A stretch of 64,000 bases of DNA from Holothuria scabra (lineage: Eukaryota; Echinodermata; Holothuroidea; Aspidochirotida; Holothuriidae): assembly GCA_037179385.1 (NCBI GenBank), contig CM074187.1:50998879-51062878 (forward strand). Reading direction: 5' to 3'. The notes below the pieces were generated by a model that saw only the letters and a list, made by a program, of their open reading frames with translations, was not told the origin of the DNA and searched no databases. Made by a program: the position numbers and the translations under genes. The first letter of the stretch is position 1, and each line of letters opens with the position of its first letter. This document shows, piece by piece, positions 12,401 to 21,909 of the stretch.

Positions 12401-15400
12401 TGCTAATATTTGACAAACCTTGTGCCTACTGTCCTCATGAGGACATGTGCATGCAAGCATGCATTAATTGGAAGTGGGAATTGATTAATTAGATATACCA
12501 CAGTTAGTTAGTTTTACAAAAAAGAACCTAATTTACACTGATCATTTGGTATCAAATACCCTTCAGCGCACATGAACTGTCATTGCCTAATAGAGTGAAT
12601 CAAATTGTGACTGACCCATTCTTTGCCATTTGGTCACAGTTATCTCGCCCAATTTTTCACTGTTGATTGCCAGTTATCCCCACAGTGTCCTGAAGGATTA
12701 CCTCATACAAACATACAGCTCAATTGACTTAAGCTTTTTACTGTATAAGTGGTGTTAATTGACTCTTATAAACCCTCTGAAGAAAGCTTATTTTTATCTC
12801 AGTACATAACCATGACAGCCCATTGTTTGTATATACTCCTATTTCCTGCCATTCCCTGCAAGCATTCAGTACTCTCTTTGTGGTCAAAATGTCAGACCTC
12901 CATGAAAGTCACACCTCTGCTAAATCCAGCATAAAATAACTGTCCACATTATCTTGTCTCATCTGACCACAAATAAAAGTTGTTTGCCTAGCCATTGTCT
13001 GGAGATGGAGAAGTTCATGTACACTGATCAAGTTTCTAAACTGATAGTCATCTTAGAAATACTGTAGATTGACACCCTTCAGAAATTAGTGTCCTTTACA
13101 TAGAAGCTGGTGGAATTGAACAAATAAATAGTGTGTTTGTATAAGGAATTTTGTTGAACAAAACTTTAAACATTGGTGTCTGTCTAGATTGGTGTTTCTG
13201 CTTCACAGTTTCAATATGCTCTACAGTGATTATTTGTCACTTAGTTTCATTCTAGAATTTGTTTTAAATTTTTGATAGCATAAAATGTATCAGCATACTA
13301 CTTGCCTCATCTCTGCTTATATCTGGATAACCGCACCAAAAAAGTAACCCCTGTGTGAAGGATTATATAGCTATGTCAAATATCATCATCGAGTGGGAAT
13401 TCTTGTCTCACATTTCATTTTTATCCATGTCACTATCCCCCCCTCCCCCCCCCCCAAAAAAAAGTGTACCATAAAGCTTAATGCATAAAACCATTGCTTC
13501 AAGATTACCCTTTATGACACTTTTCAAAAGTATTAAGATTTTATTTTGCATTGCTGCTTTCATTTAAAAGTAGTTCAGGTAATAAGAGCAAGCATAATGT
13601 TGTATACTGTGTATCAAACAAGGAAAACTTGTACTGTATGTTATGCTGTACCTACAGTATAAGTAGACAAAAGGTGAATTAAAAGTCTTGTTAAATTATG
13701 GATTAATAGGGATATCTGCTTTTGTTAATTTGCAAAGGATACCACAGACAATGGGTGGGGCATTTCCCCCATAAAGCAAAAATTGCCGTCAGTAATAGCC
13801 AAGGTTACACATCTCTGTTCAGATGTCTCTTTAGGCTTGGTCTCACATACCCCGCAACACCCAGTGTTAACTCGTGTTTACAATCAGACAAAACCACAGG
13901 CTAACCCTGTGTTTTCCAGTCTGTGTTCTCACGTACCCAGTGTTTCGTTGATTGGATAGTGTTACCATAGTAACGAGACCAAATATTTCACACACCGATT
14001 ACAGCAAAATGTAAGAAAATACCTGTCATCAGTGCGATAAATACCTGTGACCTTGCTTGATTGAAACAAACACGATGTTTAAAACTGCTTAACCCTGCGA
14101 TTTGAGGTGGATCGAAATTTAAACACCGACCCCGCGTTAACCCGCGTTCCCACGTTACTCGAGCGTGAGGTGATACAGTGTTACCTCGAGCGCGGGGTAT
14201 GTGAGAACACAGTATTTGATCCAATGCTTGTAGGAGAGTGTGTCGATGAGGGCTTGTTTAAACACTAACCTCAATACAGACTTTTCGAAACATAGAGGCA
14301 TCGGAACAACATAGAGACTTCAGAATGGAGAGCTGTCCCCATTGACCAAACTTTTGATAAAAATGGTTTCAAAATACCACTTTATCAAGTAATGAGACAG
14401 TTTTCTGGAATATTAAAGCTGTGTGAGAAATTCCTCTTGTGTGTGGAGATCAAAGGTTTGAGGTGACAGTTAGATCAAACTTTGTAGACATAATATTTTT
14501 AGGGGGATAACTGTGAGGGATCTCATACCATGGTGGTAGTACTTCCATACTCATTCTGTACTAAGCTTAATTTTGAATTACTCATGTTGATGGACGTGTT
14601 GGTAAGGTGATCACTATTGTTTTTAAGGGGTCGAAAGGTCATTTTGGGTCACATGAGGTCAAAAAGTTTGACCCTACTAGTATTATATCTCAATTAAGTA
14701 GGATAATTGTATGGGATCTCATGCATGTCATGTTTGTTTCCATGTTTGCTATGATATATCATACGGCAAGGAATCACTAAGCCTGTTGGCTTTCTAGTTT
14801 TTTCCATTTAACTATTACACCATTTAAATGGGCCCATTTTACCCGATATATGTGATGAATCAATATTCCATACCCATTGATGGGATATCAAATGTTAGTA
14901 TGGTGACCTACATTATGCATACAGTTAATAAAATTAAATATTGTATGGTACACTAGAGACAGGAAGTGAAAGCAGACTCTTTGTAATGAGTTTTATCAAC
15001 TTTTGTTTACTTCATGTCAAGTTTTTCCCCATTAGAGCTGGGTAGCTTCTGAAAGTCAGCTGCTTGCCTTCCAGGGTGGGTTTGCCACTTTGCTAGCTTG
15101 CTTAACAGTTAACTTTCTCTTGCATGCACTTGAGCTGTCTTTCTGTTTGCTAATTATGTAACTAACCACATGCAGTTGTCCCAGGCTGCACTGAGCCTGT
15201 ACAGAGCAAAAGGTGTTATACATAAACTCTTACAGTTCAATGAGCATTGTATATTTGCAGAAGAGGTAAATTTCTGGGCTCAGGGTGTCTGCAAAGGAGG
15301 CAGGGGGAAAACTTACAGTTACATGTGAACTTAGGAAGCTAAAATTTGCCACCTAAATTTAATGGCTGAAATCCCTCATGTTTTTTATTTCCTCCTAGAT

Positions 15401-17702
15401 GACAGCTGAAAAGACAGCATACATGTTTCAACTTGCGGCTCTTAAAACACAGAAGGAACAACTTGAGAAAAGGATTGTAAGTTTCAAGTTGACTTTTTAT
15501 CAGTTAAAGTATGTAATATAAGGTATTTTCATGAAAATATTTGGCACAATGCAACATTAAATGTATTTATTGTGCTTTAATGTGTTGTCTACCCTGTAAA
15601 TCTGTTTGGGTTAATTTAGCCTGGAGGTGGGTCAAGAGGATACTGGCATAGATAATAGTGTTAAGTTAGATTTGACTCACCCTGGATAAAATTGACCCAA
15701 TTGATTTTATAGTGTATTAAGGATGTTCAAACCAGGGTTGAAGAAATGCAATTTCAACTATTGAGAGTTTGCTAAAAGTGTCATTTAACAGAAAGTCAGA
15801 GTATTTTGTACAATACTTATAAAGGCATATTAAAATGATGTTATGGCAGAGAAATAAATTCATTAAAGATCAAGGTGAATACATTACTTCTTAGTTTGAA
15901 GTTGAAGTCAAATCAAATCAGTAAATTCTGAAACTGTGTTAGGGTCTCAGAAAAAGACACAAATGTACTTGACTAGAGGATGGTGTTCAGTTACCAAATA
16001 CCTTTACACAGTCACTCAAGAAAGGGATCATCTGTTAGTCTCTTCTATTGTGCTTTGTGTGTATCACATGTTTCACATATATGGCACAACTGCAATGTGT
16101 CAAATTGTTTCACCCAGAGGGGAGGTTCCCAACAGTGATATTCTGCAATTCAAATCAACTAAATCAACTTGAATTTTACTTCACAGTAGCTGTAGCCAAA
16201 ATAAAATTGAATCATGTGGTTTCCTTTTGGTCTTGCTAGAATCATCCTAGACTTAATTATATCAAGTTATAGCCAACAAACAGCTACTTCAAAAAACTAC
16301 TTTAGTGAAAAGCTTTTCCCAATCACTGAGAGCAATTCAATTGTCTTTCGAGTTCCTTTGAAGAACTGATGGTGATATTGACACTTTGTCTTAGATTAAC
16401 AACTCATTGTATCTACAGCAGAAGCAGCCAGTCTTTATTATTGACCCTTTTCCAAATAGCAATTACAAAGGACTGTGGGATAGTTTTTTTACATGCTGTT
16501 CTTGTCAATGGTTTTTCACTATGGCTATAAACAGCACACACCAACTTTCTGTTCCACAACCATTTGTGATAGCTATTTGCATATGTGTCCATTCTGTAAA
16601 TAGGGGTGTCGGGTGGTCAAGTTCACATTGAGATGATGGTCTCTATGAGCTGTGCCCCTACGTTCCATACACAGTCAGTTGAATGCCTTTTGTCATTTTG
16701 TCCTCAGAGCTACTTTGAGAAGATGTTGGATGTGGCTGAACGTTATAACAAAGAAAGGGTTGAAACATCAGTAATAAGACAGGTGCTGAATGCTCACTCA
16801 CTCAAAGTAGCTGACAAAGCTATATCAAAGATTCCATATGATAATGGTGGATATGTCACCCATACTGGGGGTGGAGGTAGCAGTGGAGGCGGAGGTTAGT
16901 TTACCAGATATTTTTCCTATTGCAGGAGAAAAAAAACTCTCTTTCAGCTTTGAATTTTAGATAAAGGTGACAATATGTGAAGCAGATATATTTTCAATTC
17001 CTAATGCATCAATGGATTATATTACTTCCTAGTATGGGCACATCTTGATCCCTGGTGTGCATTACTACAATATTTTACTTTCCGGTCCAGACACATCTCA
17101 ATCCCTGATGCTTCAATACACCATTTTACATCCTGATCTAGATACATCTCTCTGAGCATTACAAATGTGCTATAACAATAAATATCAGTGGTAGGATTTT
17201 CAGATTGAGTAACCCAAAACATTCTGTGAGTTATTGTGAAATGAAGGGAATTTTTCACCCCATGTCTTTTGTGATTTCCACTAACTGTTGGTGATAACTT
17301 TCAATTTTTGAACTGAAGAGTTATCTATCATCCTTTATGAAAAAGTGTTGGGGGTGGAGGGAGTGTAATGAATTCAATGGCTTGAAATGCTTAGAATATT
17401 ATTTTCTAAGATACAAGGTTTTTCTTTAACTTAATACTGAAGTTTGTTGTTGAATTACAAAACATATTATGTTGCATTAGTTACACTTTTAGAGTTTAGA
17501 GTTGACTTCAATTAATTGTGGAGTCAGGCTGTGCATGAAATATCCCATGATAACAGGACAAAGACTCTTCTCCTTGATTCAAACAAATTGGGGATATTAG
17601 GGATAATCTATTAAAGCTATCTCTGTAACATTCGCTTTATTTTCTTTTCCTCTTATAGGTAATGATCCCCAAAAGTCATCAGCTGTCTGCACCCTGATGT
17701 GA
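222..17702 (+). CDS. KIF28: Kinesin-3 family protein, KIF28/KLP-6-like (3' part of gene, 12 exons)
   Basis: Twelve exons join in continuous phase to 538 residues plus stop: 222-406, 2088-2219, 4213-4364, 4992-5140, 5700-5834, 6542-6625, 7756-7965, 9005-9130, 10020-10154, 15399-15476, 16708-16894, 17659-17702. The motor domain lies upstream of the window. Order of parts: FHA domain (roughly residues 18-150; YNVG strand, S-x4-H loop, LLINGDPI strand), a helical stalk, a kinesin-3 C2-like/DUF3694 region (SDYQGQQQG, then SAMGIPTKYKDVYCKYKVF, then VDYLVKSMLTIQVWG), a coiled coil, a Gly/Ser linker and a terminal CTLM. Kinesin-3 proteins are plus-end microtubule motors; rat KIF28 has been linked to mitochondrial transport and C. 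elegans KLP-6 to ciliated sensory neurons. I see no PH domain, unlike KIF1. The KIF28 assignment rests on the 'PHMYNLNMDSQLSG' FHA lead-in and the short tail; another kinesin-3 subfamily is possible. Confidence 0.85.
1702..2006. mobile_element. MITE family A copy (about 300 bp)
   Basis: Starts TTAAAGGGCCAGTCCTCTCA and ends GTGAGAAAATTGGGCCTTTAA; the ends are inverted repeats with TTAA borders. Shared internal landmarks are TCAATTGGCTCAGCTCTTTG, AATAAACTGTGATTGTGTCT and GTGGGAGGGGCTTAAG. Other copies: about 10360-10630, 23893-24206, 29290-29549, 40018-40620, 55139-55438, 60885-61060. Confidence 0.85.
2088..2219 (+). CDS. KIF28: Kinesin-3 exon: FHA core
   Basis: The acceptor is ccatgacag rather than the cattttcag 19 bases upstream: the phase-2 donor of the preceding exon then gives the FHA signature LSIQKEHAKITNEG, while the upstream acceptor in that phase runs into a stop after 16 codons. 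Ends AC AG|gtaact. Confidence 0.9.
2838..2917. repeat. TG-rich microsatellite
   Basis: Interrupted (TG)n with TATG and TGCG variants over about 80 bases, immediately left of the 145-bp tandem array. The same order (TG run, then array) recurs at 11066, so the run belongs to the element. Confidence 0.9.
2930..3990 (+). repeat. 145-bp tandem repeat array A (about 7 units)
   Basis: The marker GTTTACAC-like string recurs at 2933, 3078, 3223, 3368, 3512, about 3645 and 3791, a period of 145 bases with one shorter unit. Each unit has a TTTCAAACTTGATATG stretch, a TTATGATGTAAGGAAGAACCC stretch and a GGTCA-rich block. Exact AGGTCAAAGGTCA occurs at 3028-3040, 3175-3187 and 3609-3621, and diverged versions in other units. 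Lies inside a kinesin intron. Confidence 0.9.
4213..4364 (+). CDS. KIF28: Kinesin-3 exon: end of FHA domain
   Basis: Acceptor cttttag, donor ACAG|gtaaat. Encodes RIMFGSNHLYVFQHPG, the last FHA strands as in other kinesin-3 proteins ('..FG..H.F.F..P'), followed by an acidic helix with EEIAQKSGF. Confidence 0.92.
4992..5140 (+). CDS. KIF28: Kinesin-3 exon: stalk helix
   Basis: Acceptor ttgttcag, donor GAG|gttagt. Encodes DLIDLIPLVEEANAMSEEL followed by RRVKFEIKML, the conserved helical segment after the FHA domain of KIF1/KIF13-type kinesins. Confidence 0.92.
5700..5834 (+). CDS. KIF28: Kinesin-3 exon: KIF1B-type stalk segment
   Basis: 45 in-phase codons between acceptor cctatag and donor GAT|gtaagt. 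VFVKVMNFDNDLEYLWDREK matches the kinesin-3 pattern V.V.N......WD..KF, then a charged helix with RRKYLMQEMYQ. Confidence 0.92.
5905..6340. mobile_element. MITE-like element with about 45-bp terminal inverted repeats
   Basis: The left end near 5915 reads TTTTGGCCACGGACTTCCTA and continues to ACAGAGCATGT. The right end near 6285-6336, reverse-complemented, reads CAAAACCATGGACTTCCTAT and continues to ACAGAGCATTT. The arms match over about 45 bases with a few differences. There is no coding content, so it is probably a non-autonomous DNA transposon in the kinesin intron. Confidence 0.6.
6542..6625 (+). CDS. KIF28: Kinesin-3 exon: DPF and GSSHVYL segment
   Basis: 28 codons between acceptor atttcag and donor ATG|gtatgt. 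EKDPFTESPDTEVFIGSSHV followed by YLQSIAYM is the kinesin-3 motif 'DPF.......IG...V.L..LAY'. Confidence 0.93.
7756..7965 (+). CDS. KIF28: Kinesin-3 exon: C2-like/DUF3694 region, first half
   Basis: 70 codons between acceptor tctgtag and donor AAA|gtaagt, the longest visible exon. ISDYQGQQQGLMDIEVVPC and the later LIGRSLNFVVKIKSAMGIP align with the kinesin-3 pattern 'I.D..G...G.L.V.I.P ... G..L.F.V.I..A.GIP..Y'. Confidence 0.93.
7978..8236. mobile_element. piggyBac-like MITE, TTAA flanks and matched 18-bp ends
   Basis: The left end TTAACCCTTTACCGTTGT (7978-7995) is the exact reverse complement of the right end (8219-8236), so the element is CCC...GGG between TTAA tetranucleotides, the hallmark of piggyBac-type insertion. 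The inside is GC-richer than its surroundings and carries the palindrome-like GGGTCCAAAAGGACCC. It sits 13 bp after the splice donor at 7965. A related shorter copy is at 18500-18622. Confidence 0.85.
8646..8908. mobile_element. MITE family B copy (TTAAAGGTAAAGAGCAGTC ends)
   Basis: Begins TTAAAGGTAAAGAGCAGTC and ends GACTGCTCCTGCCCTTTAA, imperfect inverted ends flanked by TTAA. The internal CATTGTCACATGACTC and CAGCCAATCATGAAAC blocks recur in the copies near 35352 and 35966. Confidence 0.75.
9005..9130 (+). CDS. KIF28: Kinesin-3 exon: C2-like/DUF3694 region, second half
   Basis: 42 codons between acceptor ctctgcag and donor CAG|gtatgt. Continues the motif across the junction: DVYCKYKVF, then FSHRKYFNFDVATSQ, the counterpart of the KIF1 'N.s..F.f..vt..f' stretch. 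Confidence 0.92.
9640..9742 (+). mobile_element. SINE fragment (tRNA-derived family, 3' part)
   Basis: CCAGTGAGCCACAACTGGAA, then GTGGTCGGCTCGAC, then AATAAAACTCCATCTAACCA and an AACTAACT tail. It matches the body of the tRNA-headed copy at 34385-34600 read on its own strand; the tRNA head is missing here. Confidence 0.7.
10020..10154 (+). CDS. KIF28: Kinesin-3 exon: end of C2-like region and basic linker
   Basis: 45 codons between acceptor taacacag and donor TCG|gtagat. LVDYLVKSMLTIQVWGVQQ closes the kinesin-3 C2-like region ('YL....L.v.vWG'), then a Lys/Gln/Ser-rich linker. The following intron is 5.2 kb and carries the element at 11021-14775. Confidence 0.92.
10360..10630. mobile_element. 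MITE family A copy, opposite orientation, diverged
   Basis: Has the family landmarks in reverse: CCTCCCACGACTGTCTTAAC, then TAATATGTAATCAGAACCC, ATGTCAATCAAAG and an end of GTTTGGTGTGAAGAATGACTG followed by CCTTTAAG. A further fragment with the same middle part lies near 7540-7670. Confidence 0.65.
11105..11730 (+). repeat. 145-bp tandem repeat array B (about 4-5 units)
   Basis: GTAAACAC-type marker strings at 11116, 11272, 11417, 11562 and 11707 give a period of 145 bases (first step 156). Units carry GGAGGTCAAAGGTCATTTGG followed by GGTCA. Exact AGGTCAAAGGTCA is at 11369-11381 and 11514-11526. Related to, but clearly diverged from, array A. Confidence 0.9.
13841..14206. mobile_element. MITE-like insertion with 15-bp inverted ends
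   Basis: TCTCACATACCCCGC at 13841-13855 is the exact reverse complement of GCGGGGTATGTGAGA at 14192-14206. The 366-bp interior is GC-richer than its host and has further nested inverted pieces (CCAGTGTTAAC/GTGTTACCTCGAG-like). It lies within the larger element at 11021-14775, so it is probably a later insertion. Confidence 0.65.
15399..15476 (+). CDS. KIF28: Kinesin-3 exon: coiled-coil
   Basis: 26 codons between acceptor tcctcctag and donor ATT|gtaagt. The Lys/Glu/Gln/Leu-rich stretch AALKTQKEQLEKRI reads as amphipathic helix or coiled coil. Phase is 0 on both sides, so it could be skipped without frame change. Confidence 0.85.
16708..16894 (+). CDS. KIF28: Kinesin-3 exon: coiled-coil end and Gly/Ser linker
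   Basis: Acceptor tcctcag, donor GGAG|gttagt. SYFEKMLDVAERYNKERVET continues the helix. The exon ends in a flexible low-complexity run, THTGGGGSSGGGG, leading to the terminal exon. Confidence 0.9.
17659..17702 (+). CDS. KIF28: Kinesin-3 last exon ending in a CaaX-like box
   Basis: Acceptor ttcctcttatag. After completing the split Gly codon it encodes NDPQKSSAVCTLM and TGA. The last four residues, Cys-Thr-Leu-Met, have the form of a CaaX farnesylation signal, with Met at X. The phase follows exactly from the previous donor, and the family-typical frame leads straight into it. Confidence 0.85.
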
Positions 17703-18499
17703 GGTGAACACAGGCCATATGATATACATTCCATCATCTCACACTTAATCTTCTGGCCAAAGTTTATTTATGAATATACCACCTTGAGCTTTTAAATATG
17801 GTATCAATACATAGTTAATGTATTTTAGCTAGTTGCTTAATAAGTCCATGGGTTTTATTTTCTACTTCAGCAATGTTTCTGTAACATTTACTTTTATAAG
17901 AAATCAAAACTGCATCAAGAAAGGTTTGCCCCATCGTGTGTAGGGCATTGTTGTTTTTAGCAATGTTGTCACATTGTTGTCTAGGCAAGTGAAATGTATG
18001 TGTGGCGATATATTTTAGATTGGCCATCAAAATATTGCTGAAATGCAATGGATCTTCTTCTCCTTGCAATGCAACTTTGCAATGAACAAGAACGAAAACC
18101 TTTTTGAAATGAATACTCTTTTGAATCCTACCCCAATTTTTGACTCCATTAACCACCAATGGTAAAGATTTCTCAGCTTCATTGTTAAATGTGCATGCAC
18201 AATGGGTCATTGTCTCAAAGCTCTACCTTCATAAAAATTTATGTTTGTAAACTTGGTTTGCCAAGGGAATGGGGAAGTTAATCCAAAGGGGAAGAAGAAG
18301 GGAATTTTATCTACTGAGGTAATCTTAATAAGTCAATGAACTTTTAACAGATGATGTACTTGGAATGCAACTTCATCTTAACTTGAGGGATGCTGATAAA
18401 TCTTCAAAGGTCCTTAAAATCAGTTTAACTAAACATCACAATACAGGCTAACTTTACCATAATCTGTCTTATGTTTGCCACAAGGTATCATTTAAAATG

Positions 18500-18622
18500 T
18501 TAACTCTTTACTGTTGTTTGGGTCCTTTTGGACCCAGACAGAGAGCACGGCTGTTGCCCGTCTTTACTGTTTCACACGGAGCTCAAAACTGCCCCGATTG
18601 GAGCACAACAGTAAAGGGTAAA
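18500..18622. mobile_element. Short TTAA-type MITE (family of 7978-8236)
   Basis: Begins TTAACTCTTTACTGTTGT and ends ACAACAGTAAAGGGTAAA, nearly matching inverted ends. It shares GGGTCCTTTTGGACCC with the element at 7978-8236 but is under half its length, so it is an internal deletion derivative or partial copy. The right TTAA has become TAAA. Confidence 0.7.
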
Positions 18623-19045
18623 ACAAATAGGTATAACATACTATACCAAGTTAAACAAGGGGTTAACTTGCATAATTAACAAATTTTCTCACCATATCCA
18701 GACTCCTCCCACAAAATATGGAGGAGGGAGAAGCATTATAAACAGTTTAGCATACCTCACTCAGTGTACATAGTTACATATGGGTAACTGTAATTGCCCT
18801 TCAATTCTGTAATTGCCTTCTGTGTATATTTGGTCAGTATATGATGTATTCAATTCTAAATCATTGTTAATGCAAGTACTCTTTAGAATCATGCATGAAT
18901 ATCAATATATGTCTTTCATCTGTAAACAACAAATTTCAATTTTGAAGTAAAGTCAAGGTGATGTGTTACAAGAAACAAGTAATATTTTCATTCATTGTAA
19001 ATCTAACAGATATTTCTGGTTATTTTACTTTTAGTAGCAAACTGT

Positions 19046-20232
19046 AATAAATTTTTTTGGAATTAGTTTTACTTCTTAAATCACAAACTTCTTTTATATC
19101 CTACAATTTCATTGTTCGATACCCTCTTTTGAATCTGTCAGGTTTCGTCATGGTGAGATAAACATTTACCTGACATGTTTGTATGTGTAAAGCTTGTAGG
19201 ATTTGTTACATCAAGAGGCTTTATATTAACTTAAGCTACGGTCACACTACGATGAATTCGGATCAGATTCCAATCCAGTTTTGTCTGTGAGTTTTTTTAA
19301 ATCTTCTTCATCTGTGGTCGAAAGAGCCAAAAATTTGCCAACCAGTGTAAATATATGATTTGCATCAGCGGCCTGTGCAAATGAAATGTTAACTGAATTT
19401 TGCGTAACCTTACATAGACTGGAAGATTTTACTGTACCTGCATAGTCCAGACATAGTCTGATAAATGCCATCTGTTGATGTGACGTTAAATTGGGATTAA
19501 TTTAATTTCCATAGTCCTGTGATACAAATTATATGTTCTGATAGGGTGTCAAATTTTAGGTTCTTTCCAACCAGAAATGAAGAAGATTTTAACTAATACT
19601 CTCAAAAATTTGGCTGGAGTCTGATCTGAATTTGTGGTTGTAACTGTGCCTTAATATCAAAAATGGAAAATAAGTTCAGTATCTTGGGAAATCAGGGGCA
19701 ATATTTTGAAGACTTCTAATGTGTTTTACTTACACCTACCATTGTAAAAGAACTATAATCTTTTTTGTAAATATTGAATTGTTGTAAAAATTTGTGAGTA
19801 GCTTGTCAAATAAAAATCACATATGAAGAAAATTATAAGTTACAAATATGCATTTCTCAAATATTATATTAAAAGCTCTTTCAGTCATATGAATTGTACC
19901 AAATATGCTTGTACAAAACATGAAGAGTATCAAAATTTTAATATGTTCTAGCAAAATTGTTAAGTTACTTCTCACTGAAGACATGTTATTGTAAACTTTG
20001 ATATTTTGTTGAATATTTCATTGAATTTTATCAGTTACAAGATAAAGATCTTTGTAACATGAATGTGTAGCAAGGTGGAGGTGGGTGCTTTCTTTAAAAA
20101 ATTTGATAGTGTATAGTTACCAACCTTTATTATTGTGTGTGATATTTTGAGGCTTGTTTCAAATAATCAAGCTTATCTTTTATAGACCAGTCTTTATCAG
20201 TAAAAATTGCTTCCACTTTTCTACTCAATAAA
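19046..20232 (+). terminator. Candidate polyadenylation signals for the kinesin transcript
   Basis: AATAAA occurs on the + strand at 19046-19051, 19809-19814 and 20227-20232, 1.3-2.5 kb after the stop codon. The sequence cannot decide which is used. The longest choice leaves under 1 kb to the candidate end of the convergent light chain transcript. Confidence 0.35.
19235..19652. mobile_element. Candidate MITE with about 38-bp imperfect inverted ends
   Basis: The left end reads ACGGTCACACTACGATGAAT then TCGGATCAGATTCCAATCC. The right end, reverse-complemented, reads AGGCACAGTTACAACCACAA then ATTCAGATCAGACTCCAGC. Similarity is clear but imperfect and no target duplication is evident. Confidence 0.45.
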
Positions 20233-21034
20233 AATGAGACTACTTTACACAAGTGTCAAATTTTTATTTTCCTTTTTTTTTTGTACAGTTTTTCAAGCAT
20301 TGATGATTTCCTTCTAATTTATTTCAGAAATCAGGAGGTGATTCATAATTTTGATGGGTGGCACCTGAAGATATTTTTCTCAGACGGACATGTGTCAGAA
20401 AATTCCAAAGCCTCAAACTGTTGGGGGAAGGGAGGGGGGTCTGTAGAGTGTTGGAACCCCTTTAACTTCAGGCATACATCTAGAATGTTAAGTTTTAGTC
20501 GGGCTCAAACTTGATCTAACTATTACTAACGAGAAAAGATGGGATATTGTAACATCTGTTCATATACGTTTTGCACTCTGTGGACTGTTCATTCTCTTTA
20601 GGTCAACTTGAAACTATTTAGTCTACCTCAAAAATTATTACCCCTTTTCCTGCTGAAAAGCAAAATCGAGGGCGTTCCCTTAATGGTTACATTTTTCCTG
20701 AATATTTTCTTCAGATATAACAAACTTCAATGGAATTTACTGAAAGTAGTTGAGGGCGTACTTTTATGAGAATAACCAGAGCTGTGTAATATACGCTCTT
20801 GGAGTAACAAATGTAATATTAATTGGTATGAGGATCTTTACCAGGGCTATAATATTCCCTAAGTTTTTGACAGTTTCATCCTTCTCCCCCAAAATAGAGT
20901 CTGATAAAGAAAATAAAAATATTTTAATTCCTTTTGTGAAATCTATTGATACAAAGACATAACTTTTATCAAGCATACATTAACAAAGTGTCACATCACA
21001 CAACTGTGAATTTTCCAAAATGAATATTCATTAC

Positions 21035-21040
21035 TTTATT
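21035..21040 (-). terminator. Candidate poly(A) signal of the light chain gene
   Basis: AATAAA on the - strand, about 830 bases after the distal stop codon. It is the first canonical hexamer I found on this strand after that stop; usage is not shown by sequence. Confidence 0.4.
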
Positions 21041-21865
21041 ACACTCGGCATACCTTTTACTATGTGCAACATATTGGCGTGCAATCTGTGAAACTTTGAA
21101 CACACTTAGTAACGGCCAGATCCAAAACTTTGGAAAGGGGAGTGGCCTACTGTGATTGCCGTCTTGGGAATCGTGAGTGAATTACTATTACATAAAATAC
21201 AATAGTCTGTAAAAACAGGCTTCTGCCCTCAAACTCCCCTTGGATTCGCCGCCGAGTAGTATTCTTTCAGTTCAATCAATTTTTCGGAATTTAAATTCAA
21301 TCTCTCGGTTTGATCTCATTTTCTTACATTACGTTTACATTTTGTGGAGGTGACGTTTTTAAACGATACTGCGAAATTGATAAAGGTACATCGGTGTAAT
21401 ACATAAGTGTAATGATTACCCTGAGAAATGGGCTAATCTTTCTCGGCCTTAAATAACTTAAACACCTGGTCAATGTCATTCATAAATAATAATTTTTATA
21501 CAATAATGGTTTTTTCATAAAATGAAGAAAACACATTGATGGTTTGTACAAAAACAAAATGATTTCCAAAAACTTCAACTTAGTGGAATACGTCATTTCT
21601 GTAGAAATTCCTTTCATGCAGTAAACCCTCATTTTTTAAATTTTTAGTTTATAATTCTGCAGTAGCCACGAAACGAAAAATACTCCGTAGCTGCAGATTA
21701 AACTAAAGTAATTCACAAGACTGCGGGTTGTACGGCAGAGGTGAAACAAATTGTAGGCTGTTTCAGCCGGAAGTGAGGGGTTAGTGGGCTGAAGAAAGGC
21801 ACAGAGTGGGCGTTGATGTTACACAGCAAGAGTGATGATGGGCCTCTAGCCATGGTGGGTGTACT

Positions 21866-21909
21866 TTAACAGTACTCCAGAGGATTGGACATGATGTGTT
21901 TGATGAAAT
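21866..21909 (-). CDS. Alternative terminal exon, distal (..FIKHIMSNPLEYC)
   Basis: Acceptor ccttcaacag behind a T-rich tract, 13 full codons after the split Asp, stop TAA at 21868-21866. A - strand AATAAA at 21040-21035 could end the transcript about 0.8 kb downstream. Confidence 0.87.

Larger units (their letters stand above)
11021..14775. mobile_element. 3.75-kb element bounded by exact 12-bp inverted repeats
   Basis: GATTCCTTGCCG at 11021-11032 is the exact reverse complement of CGGCAAGGAATC at 14764-14775. The left end also forms its own hairpin (11-bp stem 11021-11031/11039-11049, 7-base loop). Inside are a TG microsatellite (11066-11104), a 145-bp tandem array, a long non-coding middle and a diverged array unit near 14440-14700. 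I see no transposase-like open frame. The array at 2838-3990 may be a partial relative. A large non-autonomous transposon is the simplest reading. Confidence 0.6.
17703..21865. other. Intergenic/3'UTR stretch between convergent genes
   Basis: No coding exon recognised. It holds the probable 3'UTRs of both genes, a short TTAA-type MITE (18500-18622) and a candidate inverted-repeat element (19235-19652). A 131-codon open frame on the - strand at 17815-18210 shows no family resemblance and is about what chance allows in DNA this AT-rich. Confidence 0.6.

Noticed and set aside
17815..18210. 131-codon open frame on the - strand
   Set aside because: No family resemblance, no splice context, lies in the kinesin 3' flank. 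With the local AT content roughly one frame of this length is expected by chance in 64 kb.
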